A DNA stretch of 64,000 nucleotides from a virus, in the IMG/VR virus record IMGVR_UViG_3300047320_000210, positions 1 to 64,000 of that record. The stretch is one strand, 5' to 3'. Numbering within the stretch: position 1 is the first letter of the stretch; each line of letters begins with the position of its first letter. The position numbers and the translations under genes are program-made. Shown piece after piece: positions 6,838 to 13,199 of this stretch. Under the pieces are notes generated by a model, which made no database searches, was not told where the DNA came from, and worked only from the letters and a program-made list of their open reading frames with translations.

Positions 6838-7038
6838 ACAGTCGCAATTTCGCATCGCCACAGTGTGAATTTCACATCGACCCCCCGCGGAAACAAAGGG
6901 CTGCAGTGATTGCCCTTCTTAATCTTATATATAGGGGTGTTTCAGTGCCCTAACAGCCTGACGCCTCGCTGCGCTCGTTGTCGGGCCTGAAAAGCCCCGG
7001 CGCATGAAGCCGCACCGGACCTTTCCCGACCTGACGTT

Positions 7039-7305
7039 TCACAGCGCCACCACGCTCGGTTCCAACCGCGCCACCCGCAGCACCGAGTGGGCCACCGCGC
7101 CAATGTCGAGGTCCAGCGCCTCGCACAGCTTGGCCACCAGCATGAACGACGGCGCACTCTGCCCGTGCTCGATCTCCCACAGGTAGGACTTCGACGTCCC
7201 GACCAGCTTGGCCACGTCGTCCAGGGTCAGCCGCAGGGCCTTGCGCTGGACGTAGCAGAGTTGCCCCAGGTACTCCATTTCCGGGGTTGCCGGGGTGCCG
7301 CTCAT
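7039..7305 (-). CDS. XRE/Cro-type transcription regulator
   Basis: This 88-residue protein is essentially one helix-turn-helix domain of the Cro/CI (XRE) type. The helix LTLDDVAKLVGTSKSYLWEIE (about residues 26-46) matches the family pattern Q/T-x-x-x-A-x-x-x-G-x-s-x-s-x-x-x-x-E, followed by the usual HGxxxPS and AKLCEAL elements. Short single-domain members are typical phage repressors or antirepressor-control proteins. It is the last gene of the leftward cluster 7039-11928. Its ATG has no ribosome binding site of its own and overlaps the stop of a six-codon leader (7302-7322), so it is probably translated by coupling. Confidence 0.85.
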   Translation of the reverse strand: MSGTPATPEMEYLGQLCYVQRKALRLTLDDVAKLVGTSKSYLWEIEHGQSAPSFMLVAKLCEALDLDIGAVAHSVLRVARLEPSVVAL

Positions 7306-7322
7306 GGTTGTTGTTCACTCAT
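7302..7322 (-). CDS. Six-residue leader peptide coupled to the XRE gene
   Basis: ATG at 7322 begins an open frame of six codons (Met-Ser-Glu-Gln-Gln-Pro) whose TGA overlaps the ATG of the regulator. AAAGGA lies 8 bases upstream of this ATG, ideal for the leader and too far for the regulator. This arrangement is typical of translational coupling. Confidence 0.45.
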   Translation of the reverse strand: MSEQQP

Positions 7323-7326
7323 AGGC

Positions 7327-7566
7327 TCATTCCTTTGAATCTGTTTGTTGTTGTTCGGCATCGCGCAGCGCCCGTCTCAAGTCGCCCTTGGTGCGTTTGC
7401 GGGCAAACGGGCAGCTCGGGGTGTACGAGGCATAGACCGGCCGGGTGTGGGGCCGGCGGAACACCAGGTGGGTGCCGCCGGTGATGTCACAGGTAAAGCC
7501 CAACTCCTTGGCCCAGTCCAGCAGTGCGCGCAGTTCTGGACCGCCGCCCCGCGTGACGGCGGTCAT
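7327..7566 (-). CDS. HicA-like protein without an adjacent HicB
   Basis: This 79-residue protein has a HicA-type double-stranded RNA-binding fold signature: helix LRALLDWAKELGF, strands with DITGGTHLVFRRP in which His33 would be the catalytic residue, a strand with VYASYTPS, and a C-terminal helix. HicA toxins are mRNA interferases, but many phages carry shorter solitary relatives of unknown activity. No HicB-like antitoxin is adjacent; the downstream neighbour is an XRE regulator. The start overlaps the stop of the upstream vWA gene (TGATG). Confidence 0.65.
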   Translation of the reverse strand: MTAVTRGGGPELRALLDWAKELGFTCDITGGTHLVFRRPHTRPVYASYTPSCPFARKRTKGDLRRALRDAEQQQTDSKE

Positions 7567-8222
7567 CACGCACCTTTGCGGCTCTTCGCCGCTTTCTTCG
7601 CCACGGCCTGCTCGACCGCCGCCACCGTCGCGGCCGGTATCGCAGCCGTGGTCGCCGGCCCGGAACGCAAGCTGCGCGTGGCGTTGCTGACACTGGCGTA
7701 GCCTTGCGTCACCCCGGCCCCGCTGGCGGCAAAGGTGTGCGCGTGGGCACCGCTCATGCCGTAGAACTGCGCGGTGGCGAAGGCGTCCTGGTTGGCCGCG
7801 AGGAACACGAAGACCCAGCCCTTGGCCTCGGCCTGCCCCACGAGGTCGCGCACCATCGGCGCGTTGAATTCCTTGCTCTGGTTTTCCCCGCCATCGGTGG
7901 TGATGCAGACGATGACTTTCTCGGCCCAGCCCTCGGCCGCGATCCGTGCCCCTTCCACCTGCAGGGTGCGCCCGATGGCGTCCATCAACGCCGTACCGCC
8001 CCGTGGCACGAAGGTCGCCGAGGTCAGCGGCTCGGCCTCGGCCAGCGGCTTGGCGGCGTACAGCACCTGGTACTGGTCATCGAACAACACGACCGTCAGC
8101 CGCGCTTCGCCCTCGATCGCCTGTTGGTCCTTGAGGAAGGTGTTGAAGCCGCCGATGGCGTCGGCGGCAATCGTGGCCATGGAGCCACTGATGTCGAGTA
8201 CCGCGAGAATTTCAGTATTCAT
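7566..8222 (-). CDS. von Willebrand factor A domain protein
   Basis: A 218-residue protein consisting of a vWA domain (residues 1-165) with a complete metal-ion-dependent adhesion site: Asp10-x-Ser12-x-Ser14 in LDISGSM, Thr77 in RGGTALMD and Asp110 in TTDGGEN. The remaining residues are an Ala-rich, basic tail. There is no signal peptide, so it is cytoplasmic. vWA proteins bind partners through a Mg ion, often with AAA ATPases or in toxin and stress systems; none of those partners is nearby. The start follows AAAGGA in a sequence repeated before neighbouring genes. Confidence 0.85.
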   Translation of the reverse strand: MNTEILAVLDISGSMATIAADAIGGFNTFLKDQQAIEGEARLTVVLFDDQYQVLYAAKPLAEAEPLTSATFVPRGGTALMDAIGRTLQVEGARIAAEGWAEKVIVCITTDGGENQSKEFNAPMVRDLVGQAEAKGWVFVFLAANQDAFATAQFYGMSGAHAHTFAASGAGVTQGYASVSNATRSLRSGPATTAAIPAATVAAVEQAVAKKAAKSRKGA

Positions 8223-8509
8223 GCTTCATTCCTTTGCTCGGTGGGGAGGTGTGAAACGTCGAACAGGTGCCAAACCAAGGCCCCGGTCTGGAAGGTGGCC
8301 ACGTACTCGCCCGGGTCGTCCGGCATCGGGTTGCCGGTGCCGTGGATCATCAGCCGACGCGATTCCAGGGGGGCGTTGGTGTCACACATGCACCACAGCT
8401 GCGGCTCACCGCCCTGTAGCTGCACGTCGAGGTATTTGGCGCCTTTGGGCAGTTGCAGGTCTTGTTCAGCGGCCATCTTGAGTGGCCATTTCCAGATGCG
8501 TAGAGCCAT
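8219..8509 (-). CDS. Conserved phage protein (DUF7352-like)
   Basis: This 96-residue beta-rich protein has the pattern LxLPKGAKYLDVQLQGGEPxLWC near residues 19-40, then RRLMIHGTGNP and a closing YVATFQ..LVWHLF strand. The order matches a small protein family common in phages (remembered as DUF7352) with no assigned function. It overlaps the vWA gene start by 4 bases, so the two are coupled. AAAGGA lies upstream of its ATG. Confidence 0.75.
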   Translation of the reverse strand: MALRIWKWPLKMAAEQDLQLPKGAKYLDVQLQGGEPQLWCMCDTNAPLESRRLMIHGTGNPMPDDPGEYVATFQTGALVWHLFDVSHLPTEQRNEA

Positions 8510-8540
8510 GGTTCATTCCTTTGCATGGTTGGTTTGGGTG

Positions 8541-8813
8541 TTACGGGAAAATGCGTTGGTACTGCTTGGTGGGAGCGTAGAGTTTGGTAATCGTGTGGAG
8601 CTTGATCTGGCCCGGGTACAGTTCCTGAAACAGGCTGAAATCGCGGGTCGCAGTGGCCGAGGTCACCCCGAAAAAGTCGATCAGATGGCGGCGCGTAATG
8701 TGGCCGTAGTGGAATATCTGGAAGTCGATGAATCGCATCCGTTGCTCCATGGCGTAGGTCAACTTCGGTCGCCCACACGGGGTCAGGCCTACCACAACCT
8801 TGTCTATCTCCAC
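8541..8813 (-). CDS. Winged-helix DNA-binding protein, short paralogue
   Basis: This 90-residue protein has a DeoR/WYL-type helix-turn-helix: QRMRFIDFQIFHYGHITRRH followed by LIDFFGVTSATATRDFSLF (about residues 24-62). The block recurs in the C-terminal third of the next upstream gene, so the two are paralogues. It probably binds DNA and regulates transcription. The start is taken as GTG 8813 because AGAAGG precedes it by 8 bases. Confidence 0.65.
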   Translation of the reverse strand: MEIDKVVVGLTPCGRPKLTYAMEQRMRFIDFQIFHYGHITRRHLIDFFGVTSATATRDFSLFQELYPGQIKLHTITKLYAPTKQYQRIFP

Positions 8814-8845
8814 GAACAGTGCCTTCTATATAGTTGTCTTTGTGG

Positions 8846-9529
8846 TCAGGAAAACTGCGGTTTGAAGCCGTCGCTGCGGGTCCAGCGTTTGCGGGAGGGG
8901 TCGTAGAACGCATTCCCGGGGTTGTCGATGTTGTAGCGGCTGATGTCCGCCGAGGCGCAGGGAATGCTGATGCCGAAGAACGCCACCAGCTCGGGGCGCC
9001 CGACGTAGCCGTAGTGTTGCAGCAGGAAATCAATCATCCGCAGGCGTTGTTCGATGGCGTAAGTCAGGGGCATGGTGGCGTTGGCCTTGATTGCGGCCCA
9101 GGCGGCGTCGTGCATGCCGCCGAGGCTGTTGAGAATGCCCTCGCAGGCGGAACGGGACGCTTCGTTGTGCGGGTGCCAGTGCTGCTCGATGACGTCGATC
9201 ACCCCCGACAGCAGATAGGCGTAACCGTCGCGCTGGCCACGCACCAGGGCGAATTCGCTTTCGTTCTGCAGCAGCTCCAGACGCAGCGCCTCGGTCTGCC
9301 GGTACAAGGGTTCCAGCAGTTCGCCCATCACCCCGGATTTCGGCATCGGGTCGGTCAGGGCCTCCTGCCAACGCTGCGCCGCGCCCTTGCAGCCGTCATC
9401 CTGCCCGGCCCAAAAGTGCGCGTTGGCCTCATCGGAGCGGGCGACCTCCAGATCCAACGTCAGGCGCTCGATCTGGTCCTGCAGGGCCTGCATTTCAGCG
9501 GCCCAGTGCTCCCCAGGAGCCGCTGTCAT
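8846..9529 (-). CDS. Coiled-coil protein with C-terminal winged-helix domain
   Basis: A 227-residue protein. Residues 10-100 form a charged helical, probably coiled-coil region. Residues 155-215 repeat the helix-turn-helix of the adjacent short gene (EQRLRMIDFLLQHYGYVGRP, then LVAFFGIS). The long form could dimerise through the coil and the short form could compete with it; this is inference. The ATG at 9529 overlaps the upstream stop by ATGA; the longer open frame has no better start. Confidence 0.65.
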   Translation of the reverse strand: MTAAPGEHWAAEMQALQDQIERLTLDLEVARSDEANAHFWAGQDDGCKGAAQRWQEALTDPMPKSGVMGELLEPLYRQTEALRLELLQNESEFALVRGQRDGYAYLLSGVIDVIEQHWHPHNEASRSACEGILNSLGGMHDAAWAAIKANATMPLTYAIEQRLRMIDFLLQHYGYVGRPELVAFFGISIPCASADISRYNIDNPGNAFYDPSRKRWTRSDGFKPQFS

Positions 9530-9975
9530 TGCGGCGGGTTCCGTTGCGCTTGCAGCATCATGTCGTGCGCCCGGCAGTACGGGCAGGCCTTGTGCCAATC
9601 GGGGACGGTCGCCAGATGGCCGCTGATTTGCTCGGCCATTTCCTGCGACTCATAGTCGATCATCAGAGCGAAGATGGCCCGCCACGCCTGCAGCTGCTCG
9701 ACCGGTACCGGCACCCGCTCCCACGGGTTGAAAATCACCGGGGTGTTCACCGCGCGCGGCGCCTCGCGCTCCCACGTCATCATGTCCTCGGTGCCCTCGG
9801 CGATCAGCCGGGTGATTTCGAGGGTCGGCATCGACTTCGGATACGCCTTGTGATGCCAGCCGTAGACAAAATGCGGACAGTCGCCCTCGGCGCGCACAAA
9901 CGCGTAGACGTGGGTGGCTGCGGGGTCGCGCACGTCGAAGCGCAGTTCGTCAAAAAACGTTGAGCAGTTGCCCAT
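9526..9975 (-). CDS. Hypothetical protein with CPYC motif
   Basis: A 149-residue soluble protein with a beta-rich N-terminal half and a CPYC motif near residue 131, which could be a redox or metal site. It is not a recognised thioredoxin. It starts 2 bases downstream of the previous gene in the leftward cluster and overlaps the next by ATGA. Function unknown. Confidence 0.65.
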   Translation of the reverse strand: MGNCSTFFDELRFDVRDPAATHVYAFVRAEGDCPHFVYGWHHKAYPKSMPTLEITRLIAEGTEDMMTWEREAPRAVNTPVIFNPWERVPVPVEQLQAWRAIFALMIDYESQEMAEQISGHLATVPDWHKACPYCRAHDMMLQAQRNPPQ

Positions 9976-9977
9976 GG

Positions 9978-10370
9978 TCAGGATTCCTCGAATTCAGGGG
10001 TTTTCGGCCCGACCAGGTTGGACGGCGGACGCGGGAAAGCCACGCCAATCGGTCGCCACAGGTGCAGGCAGTAGGGGTGGAACGACACATAATCGGAGCG
10101 CGGCGGGTGGTACTGGATGACGCAGTCTTCGGCGTCCCAAAACAGGTCTTTGACGGTGCACATCACGTCCCAGCTTGGGGTTTTGCTCTGGAAACTGACG
10201 CTGACGTGCTCCCAGCCGTCCCCGTCCGAGGCCATCACCCTAGCCTTCAGCACCTTGTTGCTGCGGGGGTCGGTCAGCGGGATGAAAAACGTGCCGTTGT
10301 TGCCATGGTAAGTGGCGGAAGCCATGCGGCCAGCGGTGATACGGAAACGCTCAGGAACCTTGAAAGCCAT
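9978..10370 (-). CDS. Conserved phage protein (DUF7694-like)
   Basis: This 130-residue protein carries the compact motif EHVSVSF near residue 55, WDVMCTVKDLFWDAEDCVIQ near 66-85 and FHPYCLHLWRP near 97-107. This combination is a recurring small phage domain with no known activity (remembered as DUF7694). The ATG at 10370 is preceded by AAGGAA; the longer open frame upstream overlaps the neighbouring gene and is not used. Confidence 0.75.
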   Translation of the reverse strand: MAFKVPERFRITAGRMASATYHGNNGTFFIPLTDPRSNKVLKARVMASDGDGWEHVSVSFQSKTPSWDVMCTVKDLFWDAEDCVIQYHPPRSDYVSFHPYCLHLWRPIGVAFPRPPSNLVGPKTPEFEES

Positions 10371-10392
10371 GGTGATTTCCTTGTCTTTGGGG

Positions 10393-10602
10393 CTACAACC
10401 GATACTTTTCAGTGGCCTTGAGAAGCGCGTTGATCTCAGCGTCGTGCGCCCTGTCTGCCGCGCTGGCCGCCAGACGCAGGCATTCGCCGAGGCCGTCGCA
10501 ACGCGCGTGGGAGAACTCGGCAATCAGCTTGTCGTTGATCTGCAGGCGGTAGTGGTGGCGGCCTTCGGCGTCCCGCTCACCGGTGTTGATGATCGCGATC
10601 AT
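10393..10602 (-). CDS. Small hypothetical protein
   Basis: A 69-residue protein with two N-terminal strands (MIAIINTGERDAEGRHHYRL) and a helical C-terminus. It starts at the ATG at 10602, which overlaps the stop of the upstream membrane-protein gene by 4 bases. No function recognised. Confidence 0.6.
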   Translation of the reverse strand: MIAIINTGERDAEGRHHYRLQINDKLIAEFSHARCDGLGECLRLAASAADRAHDAEINALLKATEKYRL

Positions 10603-11045
10603 GGGTGCACGACCTTGGCCGTGGCCATGATCTTGCGTTGGCGACGACGGGCCAGCCAACGGCTGGGCGACGGCAGCAGGTCGCGGAATTTCGGTTTGAC
10701 GCGGGGTATGTTGCATTGCTCGACCAGCAACTGGTGCAGGTGCGTCAGCTGATCCACCGCACGGGCGTAGGAGTCGGCCAACGCGAGACGCTTAGCCGGG
10801 GAGAAGCCCTCGTATTCCTCTTGCAGCTCGATGAGTTGCTTGGCCACCAGGCGCTCATGGTCGATGCACCGTTGCTGGATGTCGGCCCAGGCCGCCAAAC
10901 CGCCGAGCTTCCAGGACAACCAAGCACTGAGGATCAAGCCGGTGAACGGCAGGTTGGTGACGTGCATCCACACCTGGACAAACACCTGGGTCGCGATCAG
11001 GGCCAACAGCATGTGGGAAGTCAAAATGGCGCGAAGAATTTTCAA
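10599..11045 (-). CDS. Membrane protein with cytoplasmic helical tail
   Basis: This 148-residue protein has two hydrophobic segments at residues 8-28 and 33-53, followed by about 90 charged, helical residues and a basic end, so it is a probable inner-membrane protein. Size and position inside a regulatory cluster suggest superinfection exclusion or membrane signalling, but nothing in the sequence proves this. It ends in an ATGA overlap with the next gene. Confidence 0.6.
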   Translation of the reverse strand: MKILRAILTSHMLLALIATQVFVQVWMHVTNLPFTGLILSAWLSWKLGGLAAWADIQQRCIDHERLVAKQLIELQEEYEGFSPAKRLALADSYARAVDQLTHLHQLLVEQCNIPRVKPKFRDLLPSPSRWLARRRQRKIMATAKVVHP

Positions 11046-11062
11046 GTGGTAGTCCCTTACGC

Positions 11063-11440
11063 TTATTTGAATTCCCGGTACGGCTCAACACCAAGCCGTT
11101 CGGCCAGCCGGTTCACCAACTTCTGCGCCGGGGTCTGAAACTTCAAACTGGACTCTTGGCGATAGCGCCCGTCGTGCCAGGTGACGTACTCGAAAAGCTC
11201 AAGCGCTTCGCGCAGCAAATCGACGTCCGCGTCGTGCTGGATTTCGACGCGCTCGCCAATCAGCTGCATGCGGTTGACGAAGTCATCCGGCAACCGGCTG
11301 TGCAACTGCCCGGTGTGGATGTTGCGGTAAATCTCGGTGTCGTGACCGCGATCTGTACCGGCGCCGATGCAATGACCCAGCAACTCGTAGGTGCCGTCCT
11401 TACCCTGCGCGATGTACAGCGATTTCGGGGGATTAAGCAT
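11063..11440 (-). CDS. Hypothetical protein, DUF1653-like element
   Basis: This 125-residue protein has an N-terminal beta domain with TYELLGHCIGAGTDRGHDTE and IYRNIHTGQLHSRLPDDF (about residues 17-54). That resembles the small DUF1653-type fold (a YRH..TG.LY..P pattern), followed by a helical C-terminal half. The function of that fold is unknown. The ATG at 11440 overlaps the previous gene by 8 bases. Confidence 0.6.
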   Translation of the reverse strand: MLNPPKSLYIAQGKDGTYELLGHCIGAGTDRGHDTEIYRNIHTGQLHSRLPDDFVNRMQLIGERVEIQHDADVDLLREALELFEYVTWHDGRYRQESSLKFQTPAQKLVNRLAERLGVEPYREFK

Positions 11441-11711
11441 CCATGGACCCCTTGGCAAGTGATGAGATTTTGTCGAAGTCTTTGTCGTTGAGCAGATCGC
11501 GCACGACCTGCAGGGCGAAGGTCTCATCCAGCATAGAGAATAGCTCGACTGCCTTTTCCCGCCCGAGATCAGTGTCAGGCAAGTCGGATTTCAGGGCGCA
11601 AAGCCCCTCCCCATCGGGGTGCAGGAAACGAATCGTAACGGTGTGGTCGCCCTTGACGATCAGCACTTGGCCGAGGTCTTTGGACCAGAAAAGTTTGGCG
11701 AAATCGCGCAT
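11433..11711 (-). CDS. Small hypothetical protein
   Basis: A 92-residue mixed alpha/beta protein without recognised motifs. The start at ATG 11711 is well supported by AAGGAG six bases upstream. It is the gene directly downstream of csrA (28-base gap), so it is probably in the same message and exposed to the same control. Confidence 0.6.
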   Translation of the reverse strand: MRDFAKLFWSKDLGQVLIVKGDHTVTIRFLHPDGEGLCALKSDLPDTDLGREKAVELFSMLDETFALQVVRDLLNDKDFDKISSLAKGSMDA

Positions 11712-11739
11712 GGCGAACTCCTTGTGATGGACCTGTCCG

Positions 11740-11928
11740 TTACTCAGGCAGCAGGGCTTCGGCCTTCTGCTCCAGGATGCGGTTGTAGATTTCTTCACGA
11801 TGGACTTCGACATGCTTGGGCGCGTCAATGCCGATGCGCACCTGCAGGCCATTGACGCCGAACACCGTCAAGGTGATGTCGTCGCCAATCTTGATGGTTT
11901 CGTTAACGCGGCGAGTCAATATCAACAC
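11740..11928 (-). CDS. csrA: CsrA/RsmA-family RNA-binding regulator
   Basis: This 62-residue protein is a full-length match to the CsrA/RsmA family. It starts LILTRR, has [17 protein letters not shown] and HREEIYNRI in the right order and at the right positions, and retains Leu4 and Arg44, the RNA-contacting residues of E. coli CsrA. The family forms a domain-swapped dimer that binds GGA motifs near ribosome binding sites and blocks or protects mRNAs. The start is GTG 11928, giving the canonical family length; GGAG lies 8 bases upstream. It heads the leftward cluster. A phage copy could rewire host translation or control phage mRNAs. Confidence 0.95.
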   Translation of the reverse strand: MLILTRRVNETIKIGDDITLTVFGVNGLQVRIGIDAPKHVEVHREEIYNRILEQKAEALLPE

Positions 11929-11960
11929 AATCCATTCTCCATGTTTGGGTCTACTGACCC
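11929..11960 (-). promoter_or_regulatory. csrA leader with two GGA motifs and a hairpin
   Basis: On the - strand, two GGA motifs (11938-11940 and 11931-11933) flank and include the ribosome binding site of csrA. A small hairpin (five-base stem 11947-11951 with 11956-11960) lies just upstream. CsrA family proteins are known to repress their own mRNA through such sites; autoregulation here is inference. Confidence 0.45.
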
Positions 11961-12174
11961 GGGATTCATACTGTAACGTTCGTGAGACACATAACCCTAG
12001 CAGGTAAAACAGCGGCTGTCGGGCCGAGGCCCTTGGCACGCCCTATGCTCCCACTGGCGTGGAAGCCCCTAGGTCCGGCCCTTAAAAAAAGGCGTTCCCT
12101 ATGACTCCACGCAGTGGGGATGTTTGGGTAAAAACCCACTCCCACTCCCAGCCGGCGTTCCACACTTTGCGAGG

Positions 12175-12399
12175 TTATGCGTTACAAGCGCCCTCGGCCC
12201 GTCGCGGCGTGTGGCAGGGGTAGGATTTGAGACAGTCAACGTGCACCTTGTCTGGGTTATGTGCGCGCCCTGCCATTGCCTTATCGACCCTTACGGGTTC
12301 GTACCACCTGGCTTTACCGCCCCCCCTCGACCAATGCCCTTGTGGGGGGTAATACGCGTCGTGGTCCAATAGGCGAACAAACGCCCCATCTTGATCCAA
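12175..12399 (-). CDS. Possible small protein in the control region
   Basis: A 74-residue frame with a protein-like composition (Trp, Tyr, His and charged residues well spread) in the gap between csrA and the rightward genes. It has only a weak ribosome binding site and no recognised domain. It would be cotranscribed with csrA. It may equally be noncoding leader sequence. Confidence 0.3.
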   Translation of the reverse strand: MDQDGAFVRLLDHDAYYPPQGHWSRGGGKARWYEPVRVDKAMAGRAHNPDKVHVDCLKSYPCHTPRRAEGACNA

Positions 12400-12438
12400 A
12401 CATCACGACGGAAGGCACTTCGGGGAGAGGGGGCGTAG

Positions 12439-12468
12439 TTGAATACGCGAAGACGATTCGCGTAGAAT
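12439..12468 (+). promoter_or_regulatory. Sigma-70-like promoter with internal operator dyad
   Basis: TTGAAT (12439-12444) and TAGAAT (12463-12468) have an 18-bp spacer. The spacer and its edges form a perfect dyad, TACGCGAA, five bases, TTCGCGTA (12444-12464), so a bound repressor would sit between the -35 and -10 elements. Confidence 0.55.
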
Positions 12469-12474
12469 GGCTAA

Positions 12475-12583
12475 CCCGGTCTCGTATCCCGCCTCTTAAG
12501 CAGAAATCCCCGAGACCTTGGCTGAAGGTACTTGCAATACCCGTCAGTCCGTAAAGCCCTCGCCTAACAGCGGGGGCTTTTTC
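12475..12583 (+). ncRNA. Candidate small RNA, about 108 nt
   Basis: A likely transcript begins about 7 bases after the -10 element at 12463-12468 and ends at a strong terminator. It has a long-range 7-bp stem (GGTCTCG 12478-12484 with CGAGACC 12511-12517) and no convincing reading frame. Promoter, structured body and terminator in 145 bp make an independent small RNA gene likely. It does not have the multiple GGA loops of RsmY/RsmZ, so a CsrA sponge role is not obvious. Confidence 0.5.
12555..12582 (+). terminator. Intrinsic terminator of the candidate small RNA
   Basis: A nine-base-pair stem (12555-12563 with 12570-12578, one G-U pair, 6-nt loop) is followed directly by TTTTT. Textbook rightward terminator. 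Confidence 0.85.
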
Positions 12584-12650
12584 GTTTCAAGGCAACAGGA
12601 TACGGAGCAATCGCGGCCGAATACAAGACGCGATAAGCGCATCTAACGAC

Positions 12651-12679
12651 TTGACATTTGGCTATATGGCACTTTTATG
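12651..12679 (+). promoter_or_regulatory. Probable rightward promoter
   Basis: Consensus TTGACA (12651-12656) is followed after 17 bp by TTTATG (12674-12679), downstream of the small RNA terminator and 230 bp before the first rightward gene. A second TTGACA near 12794 lacks a good -10. Between 12680 and 12908 I see no gene. Confidence 0.45.
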
Positions 12680-12908
12680 GCGCCATTGTCCGACAAGATT
12701 TAGCCGCCAACCGCGCAAAATCAAGGGCTGAAACCGTTCCGCACCGTCGGCCGGAGGTGTCCAAATTATTTACAAAAACGTCACTCTTTTTTGCTTGACA
12801 GCGACATCGCCCCCTACCGATTTTCGATCCTTCGCTAGGCTTACTCTCAAGGCCGCGAACATCTGCACCCACCAAGACGGCCGAGGCAACCCCTAGAAAG
12901 GCCTCCCC

Positions 12909-13199
12909 ATGACCGAGTTCAGCCCTGAAGCGCTGGTGGTTTACCAGCTCGATGACATGCGTCAAGACTTAGAGGTGGTGGGGCTTTACACCCACCCGGA
13001 AGACGCAGAAACCCACGTCGCGGTGATCCCCAAAGAACGCAACCCGATCATCATTCCGATGCCCATGGCCAGCGCCCTGGCGGTGTTGCGCGAAGAAGGC
13101 AACATCGTGCACACCCACCTGTTCGAGCAGCGCCTCGATCGTCTGGCCGAGCGTGTCAGCCAGCTGACGGCGGTGCTTGCCGCGAAGAAGGTGGCGTGA
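12909..13199 (+). CDS. Hypothetical protein preceding the endolysin
   Basis: A 96-residue protein: a beta-rich N-terminal domain (residues 1-60) and a C-terminal amphipathic helix (about 70-93) that could form a coiled coil. There is no transmembrane segment, so it is not an obvious holin. AAAGG lies upstream of the ATG. The stop overlaps the endolysin start by one base, so the two are cotranslated. Function unknown. Confidence 0.65.
   Translation: MTEFSPEALVVYQLDDMRQDLEVVGLYTHPEDAETHVAVIPKERNPIIIPMPMASALAVLREEGNIVHTHLFEQRLDRLAERVSQLTAVLAAKKVA

Noticed and set aside
6950-7318. 122-codon leftward frame overlapping the XRE gene
   Set aside because: It is a shadow frame of the regulator, with Gly/Arg/Ala-rich composition and no domain.
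11966-12163. Leftward frame upstream of csrA
   Set aside because: It contains homopolymer runs and hairpin-like sequence and looks like leader DNA rather than coding sequence.
12255-12330. tRNA gene suggested by a GGGTTCGTACC-like loop
   Set aside because: The flanking bases do not pair into a T-arm and no acceptor stem or anticodon arm can be drawn.
12261-12554. Rightward 97-codon frame ending just before the terminator at 12555
   Set aside because: It has a Pro/Arg-rich, non-protein-like composition and no ribosome binding site, and it crosses a good promoter; the stretch is better explained as a small RNA gene.
12675-12965. Leftward 96-codon frame between the small RNA and the endolysin operon
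   Set aside because: It overlaps the start of the rightward gene at 12909, has no ribosome binding site and no domain.
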